Source of the DNA: Rhizopus arrhizus
Taxonomy: Eukaryota > Mucoromycota > Mucoromycetes > Mucorales > Rhizopodaceae
Length of the DNA: 64,000 nucleotides
Assembly: GCA_024220505.1 (NCBI GenBank)
Contig: JAKZZE010000012.1
Location: 372,001-436,000 of the forward strand
Direction: 5' to 3'
This document shows, piece after piece, positions 1 to 12,529 of the stretch. The stretch's first letter is position 1; each line of letters opens with the position of its first letter. The position numbers were made by a program, and so were the translations under genes. The notes under the pieces were generated by a model. It saw only the letters and a program-made list of their open reading frames with translations, was not told where the DNA came from and ran no database searches.

Positions 1-147
1 TTTTTTGAGGACGTGATGGCAATATGAGAACGCTTTTGTGTGTTTTCTGTAGGAGGGATGATAAGTAGACAAAGACATAAAAAAGGAAAGTATATATATA
101 TATATCAATAATAGGAAAGCATTATCTAGGAATATACCTTTGCAATT

Positions 148-375
148 TCAGAGTACTTGCTTCAAATGGACTACGTTGATGGATTGACTAACTATCTGGT
201 GCAAGTGCCATAGCAATATTTTTAGTTTCAATTCTATTTTGTATTCTTTGCTTTTATTCCCACAACGAAGCATTGAAACGCCTATTCCCAAAAAGACAAT
301 TTCAGGATCCTCAACTGGATCTCTTGACGTATCGGAATCCGTCTCAAAAACCTCCTGGTATGATATAGAGACCAT
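148..375 (-). other. possible exon or fragment of an unrecognised gene
   Basis: A 75-codon open frame that ends in TGA. The first 50 codons have coding-like content, with an acidic stretch (DSDTSRDPVEDPE) followed by a hydrophobic and basic part. I do not recognise the family with confidence. It vaguely recalls lineage-specific Mucorales proteins, but this is impression only. No further exon could be joined to it within the window, and it may be a relic or chance. Confidence 0.22.
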
Positions 376-2480
376 TTAGAGCCTTGCTTTCAAACGACAT
401 CTGAACTGGTTCTTATTTTCGGTTGGCCCTTTTTTAATTGAATTTTTTATTTTGTTCTCAACTTGACGATTGACATTATTATGTTGGGATATGTCTCTTA
501 CGTTTGTAAGAGTTACCGGTCTTTTTAGTCCTCAAAAGTTCGACAGGAGTGTTTTAAACATTATATCACCACTTTAAGAAGAGAAGGCAGTTTGCAACAT
601 AAAAATACCGATTCAGTAGCATTCATGAATGCGAAGGGATCGCAGGATGGAAATAATAATTATAGATTCGCTGTGCATATCTTGAATACTCAGATGACTT
701 TCAAATATCCTCTGATCTTTGGGAAAATCTGAAGGAATCGCACTACATTGATGAAGGGACTGATTACATAAGTATAATACATATTAATACCTAATAATAT
801 AAAGCCAGGGCTTTTTGTCTCAATCTTTTGTTGTTTATAAAGAAAATCATGTTGAGACTTGTTTTGGTATGAAAAAAGGGATAAAAACAACTCCCAAAAT
901 TTAAAGAAGGACATTATCATAATTTGGAAATTCTGGGTATTCAACTGATCATAATAAAAGTATATAACTAAAATTCTCAAATATTAGCCATTGAGGTCAA
1001 CATTTCATTAAAAATAAACAGATGTATTACACGATTAAACATTAATAATAGTAGCCGTAACAAAAAACAATAACGAGTCCCAAAAGTTATTAATTCTCTC
1101 TTCTTTACGACAACAACGCTCACCAACAAATTTAGCTTTACGTTTTGCCTATTACAATTGAACGAGGAAATAGCAAAGGAACCCAATAATTAAAATTATT
1201 TAGCTTTGTACATGTACCATAATAATCAATTTAAACGTTAAAGTGCTCAAAATTACTGAATGCTCTCAACCCATACGAGGAATTGACTAATGAAATGATT
1301 ACCTTGTTGCGCTTCAATTTCGTTGATGCACTCAGCTCTCAAGTTATGTATCGAATTTGCTCAACAATACCATCATTCATGATAAAATGACAATGCTTTT
1401 GCTAACAACTGAACTTTACAGCTAATCAACAAGTCTAGGCGTCTATGCTGGGACTAGTGATAGCAACTCTTCCCTAGTGACACTATATCATGCCGTATTA
1501 CAAACAGCGCTGATGATCACAATTGAAGAAAAAGCTTATTATTATAGTGAATTCCATATAAATATAAAACAAATCCTAAAATGAGAAAAATTATATCGGT
1601 CAATTGAAACAGCGTAATAATTATTTCAGAAACATTAACGGTGGAGTTTTAAAATGACAACGGTCAAGGAATGAACCTGAGTGTCCTATCTATCCCTGAC
1701 AGTCCGCTAGAGTAATCTATGAACAAGTTTCTATAGTTCGAGTAGTCAAAATGTCGATGTCATTAAAAGGTCTTTTTTTCTTATCCTCTTTTGACAAATT
1801 TATGTGATAAATTAAAAAAGACAACATAGCCAAATATCTTTTTTCTTACTCTTCTTCTTTATCAATTTTAATCAGAAATAATTACCTTATTTACTTTTCT
1901 TATTAAAGAATGATACTACCTACAGTATTAAATACAAATGAAATGAAAAAAGAAGCATACTTTGAATCTTTCAGCTCAAGAAAATTCATAACCAAAAATT
2001 TAGAGGTAAATAAACTTGTTGTGTAAAATTGTTGTCAGCCAATAGAACAAGACTAAACCATATTTGTATATCAGTCAATACTTCAAGCTCTTAAGTAACT
2101 CAAGAAAAAATTCATGTTTAAAAAGACTCTGATAGCGACTTTCAGCCTCCCATTAAATCCTCTTTCAATTATGTGCCATCTAGTGATCTATTTGATAATT
2201 TCAAAAAGAAGTCGGGTATATTTTGTGATAGCCTGTGTTTTCTCTACACGAATAAATGAACTAATGTAAATAGTACTAGGCAAAAGAGAGTCTCCTGCCA
2301 ACCGTAAAAAGACAGCCAAATTAAAGAGGAACAAGCGTAAGGCAGAGATACTGCATACATCTAAGACGCCTAAAGAAGAACAAGGTCTGTACATATTTGT
2401 TATTTCTCACATTGAATCATATTAACATTACAGTAAATCCTAGATAACAACAAATACCCAAAGTTCCATGACTTTTCTAA
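376..2480. other. intergenic, no gene seen
   Basis: AT-rich sequence with only short, compositionally random open frames on both strands. A (TA)n microsatellite lies near 92-106, just left of this stretch. I see no recognisable domain, RNA gene or repeat array. Confidence 0.5.
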
Positions 2481-3680
2481 AATAGGTATTGAAAATGACA
2501 ATGGCATTTCAAATGGCAAGCGCAAGTTTTGGTAAGCTATACTATTTTCACATATGTATTTATCGCTTTTAGCTGATGATCACTTTCATGGATTTAATTC
2601 AAACAAATTGTTGTTGTAGTGCATTTATTTTCAAAAAGAATCCCAAGAAAGCCTCTCCAAATACTGATAAAGTGCAAAATGTTCTAACCGCCAAAGGCTT
2701 TGCAGAAGAAATTAAGAACAATGAAGCTCTTCTTTGGGGACGTTGATCTCAGTGTTACTGATATTTTTACTATGATTGATTCTAATTCTTCATTTTCAAA
2801 AGAAAGAATTAGAAGGAAATATACCACAGAATAACATCGTATGTGCGGTTTCAATCTTGCTATTCAAAAGCGTATGTAACATCAACAACACAATCAAGAA
2901 GGTTTTAGAGTTATTAGTAAACTACTCGCTCTCAAAACATCAAATTTGATCGATTTCTCAAAGACCGCTTCTATCAGGCTAAAAAAACCACCAAAAGATC
3001 TCTTGCTGCTATAAAAAGGATAAATAGCAAGAGACTTTTATTCAAGGATAAGTATTTTATATTCACAACGTATATACTTAGGTTAATCAAGCTTGATTTT
3101 AATAGTTATATAAAAAAACAAAAACCTGCACATGAGATTGCCAAAAGAATATTTGATAATGTGAAGTACAATAGTAATAGCTCTACTTGTGAAAAGAAAT
3201 GACACTATGACACTAAGCAAAAATGGATCCCGCTTCCTCCAAAAGGTAAGAAGTCAGCCATCCTTTACAAGAAAAGAACAATTGTTTAAGATGATGGTTC
3301 TTTCTCTAGACCTATGAAAGGAAAACTTCCTGTTCTTATCAAACAGGTGACCGATGCTATTAAGAAAATGTCAAAGGATTCATAAGAGAAAGTCGAATTT
3401 ATTCATGTTGCTGAGATTTTTACTAGTCAAACATGCAATCAATATAAAGCCAAAATCTTTACAAATACTATTTCAGCCGAATCGAAACGAAAAGTGCATG
3501 CTATATTCAAGCGCAACTCTTGTAGTATGGTATGAGATCTGATGTGATGGCCGCCAATAATGTACTGTATATTTTTACATGCATATCACAATGTAATAAT
3601 GAAAGACATCCCGAATATATGAATTCCACTTCTTTTGAGGATTGTTGAAAACTCTATAACGGGTTCCCATCCCTTACCTA
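2480..3680 (+). pseudogene. Fanzor/TnpB-like nuclease gene, decayed
   Basis: Broken coding relic readable across shifting frames. From left to right it shows a DHFHGFNSNK-like segment (about 2576-2610), a basic segment with KKNPKKASP (about 2634), a RuvC-I-like segment ending in VDLSVTDIF in which the catalytic-type Asp is kept (about 2740-2770), and a long helical middle. It then has WIPLPPKGKKSAILYKKR (about 3222-3275), a zinc-ribbon-like TSQTCNQY...FKRNSC (about 3420-3520) and a RuvC-III-like RSDVMAANNVLYIF (about 3535-3580). This order is that of TnpB and its eukaryotic Fanzor relatives, transposon-encoded RNA-guided nucleases. Many in-frame stops and frameshifts are present and one zinc Cys is replaced by Tyr, so it is dead. 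Family assignment comes from motif memory, not a search. It is a different subfamily from the relic at 35.4 kb. Confidence 0.6.
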
Positions 3681-5028
3681 GCGGGTAAGTTGTGTGTAAT
3701 ATTTTTTATGATAATCTTTTACTTTCACTGCTTGTTTTATCTCAAGCTATCTCAAATTTCTTGTAACAATTATTATCAAAATTTCACGACTTCCTTTCCA
3801 ACTTACTTCATCGCTTTTCTTCGAATTATGCCAACATTCTTTTACAAATTATTTATTTCCCCCAAAATTCTGGGAAATACAGTAGTTCAAGTACAATAAA
3901 TATCGCCAATACCTACTGCTCCACTATTAGTCACATATCAGTGGTTAAGATTGAACTAGGAATATCTCTTGATGCATTATTGGCTTCTTCTAATTGGGCC
4001 AACATCTTGGATCTACAGAAATTGCTGTAGATCCAAGGTAATGAAAAAGAAAACATACGGCATACAACTAAATTCGAATACTGTTATACACCAAATAATG
4101 GATACGAAGTCAATGTCATCTTCATTGTAAAGATATCATCTAATTACTTTAATCATTCGTCATTATTATATTGATGAATAATAGAGTATTGGAAATAAAA
4201 GATAGCATTGATACTCGCACCACATATGATATATGAATACAACATGAATAACTTGGGAAAGCTTATCGATGACAAGCTGACAATTGCCAACACCAAAATT
4301 TTTAATGATAGTCAAAAAGGTTTACTAAATTGTTCTCTGGATCTTATTGTCTTATTCAACGTTCTTGTTTAATGTTAAAAATCCTAATGAACGAAATGAA
4401 TTTTAATAAAATTTCAGTTGTTTGAGAAAACTAATTCTAAAAATGTGAGTAACAATTTGTGCGAAAATTTATTTTTAAATGTGCGAACTGCTTCCAAAAA
4501 ACCAGTAGTTGTCTCAAACCCCCTTATACTAAACAACAACTAAAAATGGTAGTCATTTCCCCTTTACACTTTTTTTTGTTGGCTATCAATACTTTTAAGA
4601 GAACAAAGCAAGTACAAACTTGTAGAACACAAAATTTTATGAAAGTTTTGTTGGGTCAAACAATGGAAATCAATTGGTCCGTTCTGTTGAAAAGAAAGCA
4701 AGCTAGAATAGGATTTAAATAAAATGATGCACAATAAATAAACTTGCTCATGACAATTAAATTTATTTTCTAAAATCATTTTCTTCGAGAAAGAATATAA
4801 ACAAGCAAACAGACATATTAGTTTACATGAAAATTGATCTTGTCACACATAGTTTTTATTGGTTACAGAATCAGAATGTCTCTTTCTTGCCCCCTTTTCC
4901 ACTTAACCTGTGTCACCTCCTTTTCCTATAAAATTATAACCTGACCGTTGCTCTTCTCTTTTTTCCTCTCTTCTTTTTCCTCCTTCCCCTTTCTTTTTTA
5001 TATTTTATTTTATACAAATTATAAAGAA
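3681..5028. other. intergenic, no gene seen
   Basis: AT-rich spacer between the nuclease relic and the secreted-protein gene. Open frames around 4459-4779 overlap on both strands without a recognisable domain and look like chance. The 3' end is pyrimidine-rich (4950-5020), probably leader of the next gene. Confidence 0.45.
4927..4933 (+). promoter_or_regulatory. candidate TATA box
   Basis: TATAAAA lies 96 bp upstream of the secreted-protein ATG, followed by a pyrimidine-rich leader. Motif match only. Confidence 0.35.
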
Positions 5029-5840
5029 ATGAAGTTCACTGTTTTCGGTTTAGTTGCAACATCATTTGTCGTCGTCTCTGCACAAAACATTACTGTTGTT
5101 AATGCTCCTTCCGCAATTGCTTCTACAGCAACCGCTACCACCACACCCACTCGTTCTTCAACATCGGATTGTGCTGTTAAGAGCGTGTAAGTTTCTCTTC
5201 AATAAAAAAAAAGGAGGCGACTTAATAATATATGTAGATTTGATTTATGCTTACAAAATGAAGATGACTACATAAAAAGATGCCAGGATCACGGTAAGAA
5301 AGAAAGATTCATGCCCGGCAATTGACAGATTACTGATCTTTCGTTTGCTTTATATATAGATTATGCTTGTTTGTGTACTGTAAGGAATATATATTTATGC
5401 TCACTCCCTGCTTTTTGCCTCTTTTAATCATTCGTCTTTTTTTTTTCTTTTTTTTTCCTTTATTTTATATGTAGACCAACAGACAAAAATTATCTTGTTG
5501 GAATAATTGTCCTAATGATACTGGCTTGGCTACACAAGAAGGTGTCGTTCAAACAATCTGCTCTATGCCTGGTGCCAATGTGTAAGAAAAAAGTGGATAA
5601 TTAAAATACTCCCAAAAAAAAAGGTTTAACAAGCTTTTATTGTTCTATAGCTCTGTTACCCCATGGTCTAGTTCTATTCTTCCTACGTCTACAAATATTG
5701 TTGCCAGTAGCAGTGTTATTGCTTCCGCTTCAACTGCATCTGTAACCCCTACACAAGCAGCTTCTAGCTCTTCTGCTGTAGACATTGAAAAAACCGCTAT
5801 TACTCTCATAGGCGCTGCTGTTATTTATATGCTTTTTTAA
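5029..5840 (+). CDS. small secreted Cys-rich, Ser/Thr-rich protein, probably GPI-anchored
   Basis: Five exons: 5029-5186, 5238-5293, 5360-5379, 5475-5581 and 5651-5840 (531 nt, 176 aa). Residues 1-18 form a signal peptide (MKFTVFGLVATSFVVVSA). A short Ser/Thr spacer follows, then a compact domain with eight cysteines (DCAVKSVFDLC ... CQDHDYACLC ... CWNNC ... ICSM). After that comes a low-complexity Ser/Thr/Ala stalk and a hydrophobic C-terminus (TLIGAAVIYMLF), the layout of a GPI-anchored cell-surface protein. The Cys pattern recalls CFEM-like extracellular domains of fungi but I do not claim strict CFEM membership. Exon 3 is only 20 nt. Expected role: cell-wall or plasma-membrane surface protein. 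The precise function is unknown. Confidence 0.75.
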
Positions 5841-6108
5841 TATAATTCTTTCTCTTTTTCTTTACTTTAGTCCTTTTTTAATAATTATATAAATACTTTT
5901 TTAAAAAAAAGTGAATGCCTTATGTATGCATATATGTGCGTGTGCGTCTGTAAATCATTTACAAAGATCCAAAAAAAAAAAAAGATAACAAATAGACAGG
6001 GATGAAATCTTGTTTGCTGCAAAAACAATAGCTTGCAAATTTTTTTTTACATCTCATTATGTGTCGATTAATGATAATATACATATTTTATTTAAGAATA
6101 TACAACAA

Positions 6109-7182
6109 TTATACTTTCAGTTTCTTTTTCATGCCTTTCCAGAAGGCATTCTTTTGCTGCTCTTCCAGCCAATCCTCAGACTCTATTTTTCGCTGTATCT
6201 CATCATAATCACTCGGTCTCCATACACTAAGATCATCTATCTCTTTTGACATTGACAGTCTTTCTTGTAGTTGTTCTGTGAATTCTTTATAATAGACATC
6301 TTGTTCAGAAAGGCTAGAAAAAGAATGTGGGCCACCAACTGCATCAACAGACATATGTTTTTGAGCAATAATTGGTAAACGGGTAGAAGACCGACGTCGG
6401 TCAGAAGGTATGGGTGGTAAAGGCGTTGAGGGTGGTGGAGAAGCGGGGGGCAAACTAGAACCCTTCCAACGAGCAATATAAGACCTTCTTTGCCTGGATG
6501 AGCGCCTTGAGTTATCGTCTTCGGACATTGTGCTTGATCTCGATAGCATACTATTTTGCTCACTTTGGTTACAAAGACGGCTCACAAATTCTTCTTTTTC
6601 TTTTAACTGTTTCGTCAGCGTTTCTACCTTGACATCCATCGAATGTGATTGAGAGTCATAGTCAAGCTTTAACTGTCTTGCCTCTTGCTCGACCGCATCC
6701 ATTTGAACATCAGACTGCACCAGTGCATCATTGACAGAGCGCATCATTGTTTCACATTCATTATGACGAGAATCTAAATCGTTTAAGGCTTTTCGGATAG
6801 ATGCTATCTCCTGTTGAGGCTGACTGGAAGATAAGGCCATATTTTCTTGTAAAAGATATTCAATTTGCTGTGTCAAGTGCTGAATAAGTGTATCTTGCAG
6901 GCGGAGTAGCTCTCTCTGTTGGTCATTTTGCTCTCGGGCTATTTCAAGATCCTTGAGAGAATGTTCACATTTGCTCTGGAAATCACTTTGTTCTGTTTGA
7001 CTAAAGCTCGACAGTCTGCGTTCTTGTGATGCTGCCCTTGGTCGGGTTTCTGCAGGAGGGTCTTCAAAGGCTTTATTGAGAACAGACACAACAGCTAGAT
7101 TCTTAATTCGTTGAAGCTCTTTGTCTACATTGCGTTGAGTGATAGAGGTCTTTTTGGCTCTCCACCTTTCAGCTGAATCCAT
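6109..7182 (-). CDS. coiled-coil protein of unknown function
   Basis: Single exon, 357 aa starting at MDSAERW (the frame is open 12 codons further upstream, but that stretch is Phe-rich leader). Predicted coiled coil about residues 70-205 (long runs of Glu/Gln/Leu/Arg). Then comes a Ser/Arg-rich linker (SRRSSRQRRS, potential phosphorylation sites), a proline-rich segment (about 245-260, PPASPPPSTPLPPIPS, a possible SH3 ligand) and a conserved-looking acidic/aromatic tail ending WKGMKKKLKV. No enzymatic motif. It looks like a cytoskeletal or polarity scaffold, but this is only a guess from architecture. Confidence 0.7.
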   Translation of the reverse strand: MDSAERWRAKKTSITQRNVDKELQRIKNLAVVSVLNKAFEDPPAETRPRAASQERRLSSFSQTEQSDFQSKCEHSLKDLEIAREQNDQQRELLRLQDTLIQHLTQQIEYLLQENMALSSSQPQQEIASIRKALNDLDSRHNECETMMRSVNDALVQSDVQMDAVEQEARQLKLDYDSQSHSMDVKVETLTKQLKEKEEFVSRLCNQSEQNSMLSRSSTMSEDDNSRRSSRQRRSYIARWKGSSLPPASPPPSTPLPPIPSDRRRSSTRLPIIAQKHMSVDAVGGPHSFSSLSEQDVYYKEFTEQLQERLSMSKEIDDLSVWRPSDYDEIQRKIESEDWLEEQQKNAFWKGMKKKLKV

Positions 7183-8400
7183 AATAAAAAAAAGAAAAAA
7201 AAAATGTGAATGATACACAGGTGATATTCGGAGTTGAGGTCTTTATAAAATGCCCTGTGTAGAACCTTTTTTTTTAAAAATAAATAACCTGTGTTTAAGT
7301 CGAGACTCACACAATAGAATAGTGGCTAATGTGTTACTGTAATTTTTTAGTTACTACTAAAGAGGCCTAGTGATTGTATTAATAGCGGCTAGTTAGAGAA
7401 CGATTTAGAATAATTGTATATTCATAAGCTTGACAAATTGCGTTTCTGTAGTTTAGAAGCAAACGAAAGTCAAAAGGAAGATTTATTATACTCTGTAAGC
7501 TACTACTATTACCAAGTTAAGCTTAATAGTATAAAGCAGTTCCTTTGAAATATATGCTCTTCTTTATTCTGCATTAAAAATTCTTTAAATTGATATATTT
7601 TTTTGGAAAAGATTGTAGTTTTACTAAGTAGTCCTTTATTACTTTATAGCACAAATTTACCCTCCCATATTTCTGGACTGTGTTTACAACAGACTTCCTC
7701 TGTGCTCAATCATTCATATTCTGAACAGCGACCGTCATGATGTAATTGTCCCCTGTGTCCAATTTAAATTTATATTAGACAAAAAACAGGCACGCAAAAA
7801 AAAAAAAAAAAAAAAAGAAAAAAGAGACCTAAATAACATTTGATACTAACTCCAGTTGCTATGCTTAAATACAATGTTCTCATTCATAAAATAAATCAAT
7901 AAATAGATTTGTTTAAATGGAAATGCACCGCTTTATGATGTTAAAGTGGCGCATTACTAAATCAAATTACTTTTATTGCTTTAAATTTTTTTCAAGCGCC
8001 TTTAAAATTACAAGAATTAACTAAATCTGCTTGATTTATAAAAACAATTTTTGAAACCAAGTACACAGTACTGATGTATTGATATCACTTGTTCCTAGTT
8101 AAGAGTGCCACTTTTTAATTCTTACTATTGCCATTCTCTAATCGCTTTTTCCATCTATCTTGTACTTTGCCCTCATTTCTTAATTGATTGTTCGTAACAT
8201 TTAACGCGAAGCAATAAATCAAAATAAAAAAAAATTGTGAGTTTTTGATTATTTCAACTTGACATTGATAGTGCCGGCAATGTCTCAACAGCGAATTTTA
8301 AAAAATCACTGTGCGACATTAAATTTTTACTAATTTAACAATGCTTTTTCCTTTATAAGTTCAATTTTTTTTCTGCAAATAAAGAAGGACACTAAAGATA
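7183..8400. other. intergenic, no gene seen
   Basis: AT-rich spacer with a long A run at about 7796-7816. No coding signal recognised. Confidence 0.5.
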
Positions 8401-8403
8401 TCG

Positions 8404-8960
8404 TTGAGTTTTACTTTAAAAGAATATTCAGCTGGAGATTTCATTAAAACAGAACATAATTTTTCAATTAAGAGAATGACTTGTTATCCTGCGGCAAGGA
8501 ATGATAAAAAGTGGATTTGTGATAGACATGAACGGGGAAGACATGGACTAATACCAATATGGATCACCTTATTGGTATTGTTTTTATTGATGAATCAGGC
8601 TTTGATATTAATGTACGATTGTGTGTTCTTGTTTAGTGCGTGATTCCTCAACTATGTTTGCTATTCCTTCAATGAGATCTGAAATGCATGCTCTTCTTAG
8701 AGTGACTTCTACATTAGGGCAGTGTATATTTAGATTTTAGAACTTCTCAAAGTCTTAAAGAATCAAATCATATGGAGCTCAAAGAAGAAAGGTAATTAAA
8801 CCCAAAGATAATAGATAAGGCTATCCAGACTATTATATGAATTCTGTTAGTAAAACAAAGAACCAGATGGATGAGGAAAAAGAGCATATATATAGCTTCC
8901 TCCACATTCTCCTAAACCAAATGAATTGTTTCAAAATAAATTGTAAAAGAATTTGAGACA
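8404..8960 (+). pseudogene. Tc1/mariner-type DDE transposase relic
   Basis: Short broken relic. Around 8560-8605 the + strand reads GIVFIDESGFDINV, the typical first-Asp block of Tc1/mariner (IS630-like) transposases. About 40 codons later another frame reads PSMRSEMHALLRVTSTLG, resembling the next conserved segment. Stops and frame changes occur between blocks, and neither the second Asp block nor the final PELNPIE-type block is visible. Assigned by motif recognition only. Confidence 0.45.
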
Positions 8961-11196
8961 TTTATTTGGGTCTAAATACGTTTTTTTTTATTTTCATAGC
9001 AAGACATCCTTCAAAGAAGCACATTCATCCTTAACGGCACTTCAAAATTTTGTCACAAAATTGTTCAGCGTTTTTTGATGGCATTATTTTTTTTAGATTG
9101 TTTTATTTGCTGATACTTAATGGCATTGTATCTAATATTTTAAAACATCGATAAGTCTTTTATATGTTTTTCATATGTCTTCCGTCCGTCACAGCATCTA
9201 TCTGAAGTACTTTTGAATTTTAGACATCCCTTTGACCAATTACGTCCTTTTATTTTCTCAACTAGTATAGTGTTTTTTTCATTAGATATCTGAATGTTGT
9301 ATGAAATTACTCAAGATTTCCATGCATAGTTTGCAGCTATGTCCATATAACATACAATATAAGCCAATACTACACACAAACAGCTTTAGTATTTTAACAT
9401 GTGCAACTTCAGTTTTTTAGTTGTAATTTTATAAAAAGAAATGTTGCTTGTATTTAATGGGCTCTTCTGTCCTCACTCAATAAAGAGGGCCAAGAGATTG
9501 ATCGACTATCCAGCTTTTCTTTATATTTTATTTTACTTTTAATTGATTACAAAGTACCCCAATATCGCAGTTAATATGGATTTTGAAAGCATTAAAAGCT
9601 CTAATTACTCTTTCATTAAAAAAAATGTTTGTGGAGACGAAAATAAAAAGACCCACTTTGTATCATAAAATTAAAAGGTTTTTACTACTCTTCTAATAAT
9701 ATTTAAACACCAAGTACTTGAACATTGCAAATTAAAAATGCGTTTTGGGGCACAAGAAAATATCACTATCGTTTGCTATAATGTATGTAATAACTGAACA
9801 AATGTACACGAAACAAAGTCCTAAAAAAAAGAAGCGAAAAAGAACTAAGTTACAGAGAATGGAAGAACTTTTATATCAAAAAACGATGAGTAAACATATA
9901 AAGAAAAGTAGCTTCATAAAGCAAAGAAGATAAAAAGCAGCATTAAATTTTACTGTTATTTATAAAATGGAAATATCAAAATAATTGGCAATTTGTAAGT
10001 TTTTTTCATGTCAATTATAATGAAATAAATACCGTGAAGTATGAAAAGTAATAAAAGACTTTTATGGTGTTGAGATCTGTTACCACACCGATCCAATGCA
10101 GCCATGGTGGTGACATTATTAAGAATTCGCAAAAGTCCTCATTCATACTATTTGTATCCGGCCAACACTTCCAATTTATTGGAGAACTAATTTTTTGAAA
10201 TAGTTCACCCTACTATTATTTTATTTGATTTAACAATTTAATAAAAAAAAAGGCACACTCGGTATTTATTTGGATTTTTGCATAGACTTTGACCTATACT
10301 CATACGCTTGGAGTAGACTGGTGTCTGTTATTAGCTGTTTAGAATCATAAATGAAAATTTCGTAAGAGTGAAAATTTCAATGGCAGCCTTCTTGATTGAA
10401 GATTTTTCTTCAATTAACTACTTGATCTGATAATTAAATGAGCAAAGTCTATAGACATTAAACACCCTCTATTCTTCGTGAACTGTAAATATTCTAAATC
10501 TATTAAGTTAAAACTAATTAACAAAGATAGTTTTTCTCAAGAAGAAAATTTTAGCACTCTTTCAAAAAGTTTAAGGTTCATGTTTTGGTCCAAAGCTTTT
10601 CCGAGTTTTCATGAAAGAGTAACACGAATGCACGCGTTTGGAACAAGCCAAATTTGGGACAGGAAGGGAAAGTGCTTATCCATTGGAAAGCTTTAAATTT
10701 CAGTTTATCCAAAAAGGTTAAAATGTCCCCGTATAAGCACTTTTAGTAATATTCTTAGACATAGCGGTAGCATAAGGCGCTTTAATTATATACGCTGTTG
10801 TTATTTGATTTAACTAGCATATTGTCTCTATTCCCTGTGCATAGCCACTCTAATTGAAACTATTATTAATTGCAAAGTCCTAAAAGTATACATATTGGTA
10901 ATAAGTTGCAAGTTTTAGCACAATATCGCTCCAGACGCAAAATGTTGAAGTAACCTTCCAAACGTAATCATTAATCAATTTCCAGTAAAAAAAATACACA
11001 GCTATAGCAGGCTCATGACTCTCAAACTACCCAAAACTTACACACTTGAAATTGTCACCTTTTAATCAATTATCACTTTCCCTTTCTCTCATTTTTAGTA
11101 TTCATTCAAAACTAGTTCAAAATCTTTTAAATGCATTAAAAACAATATATCATTTGTTGATGCTTTATTTTTGTGTTGACATAAACAAAAAGGTGT
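8961..11196. other. gene-poor spacer
   Basis: About 2.2 kb of AT-rich DNA. A basic 62-codon open frame at 9745-9933 and a 72-codon open frame at 10478-10696 (containing the segment FWSKAFPSFHERVTRMHAFG) have no family I can name. The second could be a relic. No RNA gene or repeat array was seen. Confidence 0.4.
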
Positions 11197-11847
11197 TTAA
11201 GCCTTAACAGCTTCCTTGAAGTAGTTGGCAAGACTACCCTTTTGAGGGACGAACTTGACATAACAACCATCAGGCTTGACAAGGCCCTTGGAGCGGGCTT
11301 CAACGTAGTCAGCACGGTCCAAAGGAGTGAAACCCCACTTCTTGGAGATAATGATCTTTTGTTGACCAGGGAACTTGTACTTGCAACGTCTCAAGGCTTC
11401 AATGACAACAGCCTTGTTAGAGTCCTTGGAACGAACGGAGAAGATGATTTGACCAATGTTGACACGGGCAACCAAACCGTTGGGCTTACCGAAAGCACCA
11501 CGCATACCAGTTTGCAATCTATCGGCACCAGCACAAGACAACATTTTGTTGATACGAGTGACGTGGTAGGGGTGGACACGGATACGCATGTGGAAGGAAT
11601 CCTTACCGGAGGTCTTGGCCATGTACTTGTTGGCACAAATACGACCAGCTTCAAGAGCTTCAGCAGAGAGTTGTTCGTACTCGTTGGAAACCAAGTGAAT
11701 ACAGAGAGGGAAATCGTCGACAGATGCCTTCTTACGACCCAAATCGTAAATTCTTAACTTGGCATCGGGGACACCACGACAATATCTAGACTTGGGATAA
11801 GGCTTGTTCTTACAGTAACGGTAGCAACGAGCGGGACGACGACCCAT
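11197..11847 (-). CDS. RPL10: 60S ribosomal protein L10 (uL16)
   Basis: Intact 216-aa protein in one coding exon. It begins [20 protein letters not shown] and contains the conserved [37 protein letters not shown] and [14 protein letters not shown] segments of eukaryotic uL16 (QM protein), close to the usual family length. It is a component of the large ribosomal subunit near the peptidyl-transferase/tRNA cleft, joined late in 60S maturation. Codon use is markedly C/G-ending compared with its neighbours, as expected for a highly expressed gene. Just upstream of the ATG the sequence ATATAG (transcript sense) could be the acceptor of a 5'-UTR intron. Confidence 0.98.
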   Translation of the reverse strand: MGRRPARCYRYCKNKPYPKSRYCRGVPDAKLRIYDLGRKKASVDDFPLCIHLVSNEYEQLSAEALEAGRICANKYMAKTSGKDSFHMRIRVHPYHVTRINKMLSCAGADRLQTGMRGAFGKPNGLVARVNIGQIIFSVRSKDSNKAVVIEALRRCKYKFPGQQKIIISKKWGFTPLDRADYVEARSKGLVKPDGCYVKFVPQKGSLANYFKEAVKA

Positions 11848-12529
11848 GGTTGAATTCCTATATTAATAAAGTAATTGGTTAGTTTAACATCATTCTGACA
11901 CATTACTAAATCATTCACTGTTTTTTTATTTTTTTATATTTTTTACAGCAAAAGATATTTATCATCTTTTTGTCTCCCCCTCCTTTAATCCATCTATTCA
12001 TCTATCACCAATGTTCACAAATACTCACCAAGTATAAAGTACAAAAAAAAGAGGAAGTTCCTGATTCCAACTATCATCTTCATGTTTATCCTCTCCTCCA
12101 CCTCCACCAATGGCTCATTCATACTCTCAATATGTACGAGTATAGCTGCCTTTTAAATCAACACAATCGCTCCGGTCCGGAAAACATTTTTTTTTTGCCA
12201 GCTTGGTTAGGTTGCATAAACCAAAGCATCATGAAATCTTGTATGAGCAAGAGAATCTTGAAGTTTTTAGATTATATTCCGCAAAAGGGTTTACATGAGT
12301 CATTACTCAAGATTTAAAATAGAGCATTCGGATATATATTAATATTTACAAGTTGAATTGTATTATTTTTCCGCTTTTCATCACTCTATAGCCATTTTCA
12401 TATTACAATGTTTTCCTTTTTCATTCTTTTTTTTTTAAAAAAAAAAGCAATAAAATTAAAAGCTTTATAGCTTCAGTGTAAAAACGCTCATTTTTTATGT
12501 CTACAAATATGCAAGATTTTATAAGCGGG
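11848..12529. other. intergenic between divergent RPL10 and allantoinase genes
   Basis: Divergent promoter region. An open frame at 11970-12317 (+) lacks a recognisable domain and looks like chance. There are pyrimidine-rich tracts next to RPL10. Confidence 0.4.

Noticed and set aside
11242..11757. Long open frame on the + strand opposite ribosomal protein L10
   Set aside because: Shadow of the highly codon-biased RPL10 gene; no domain of its own.
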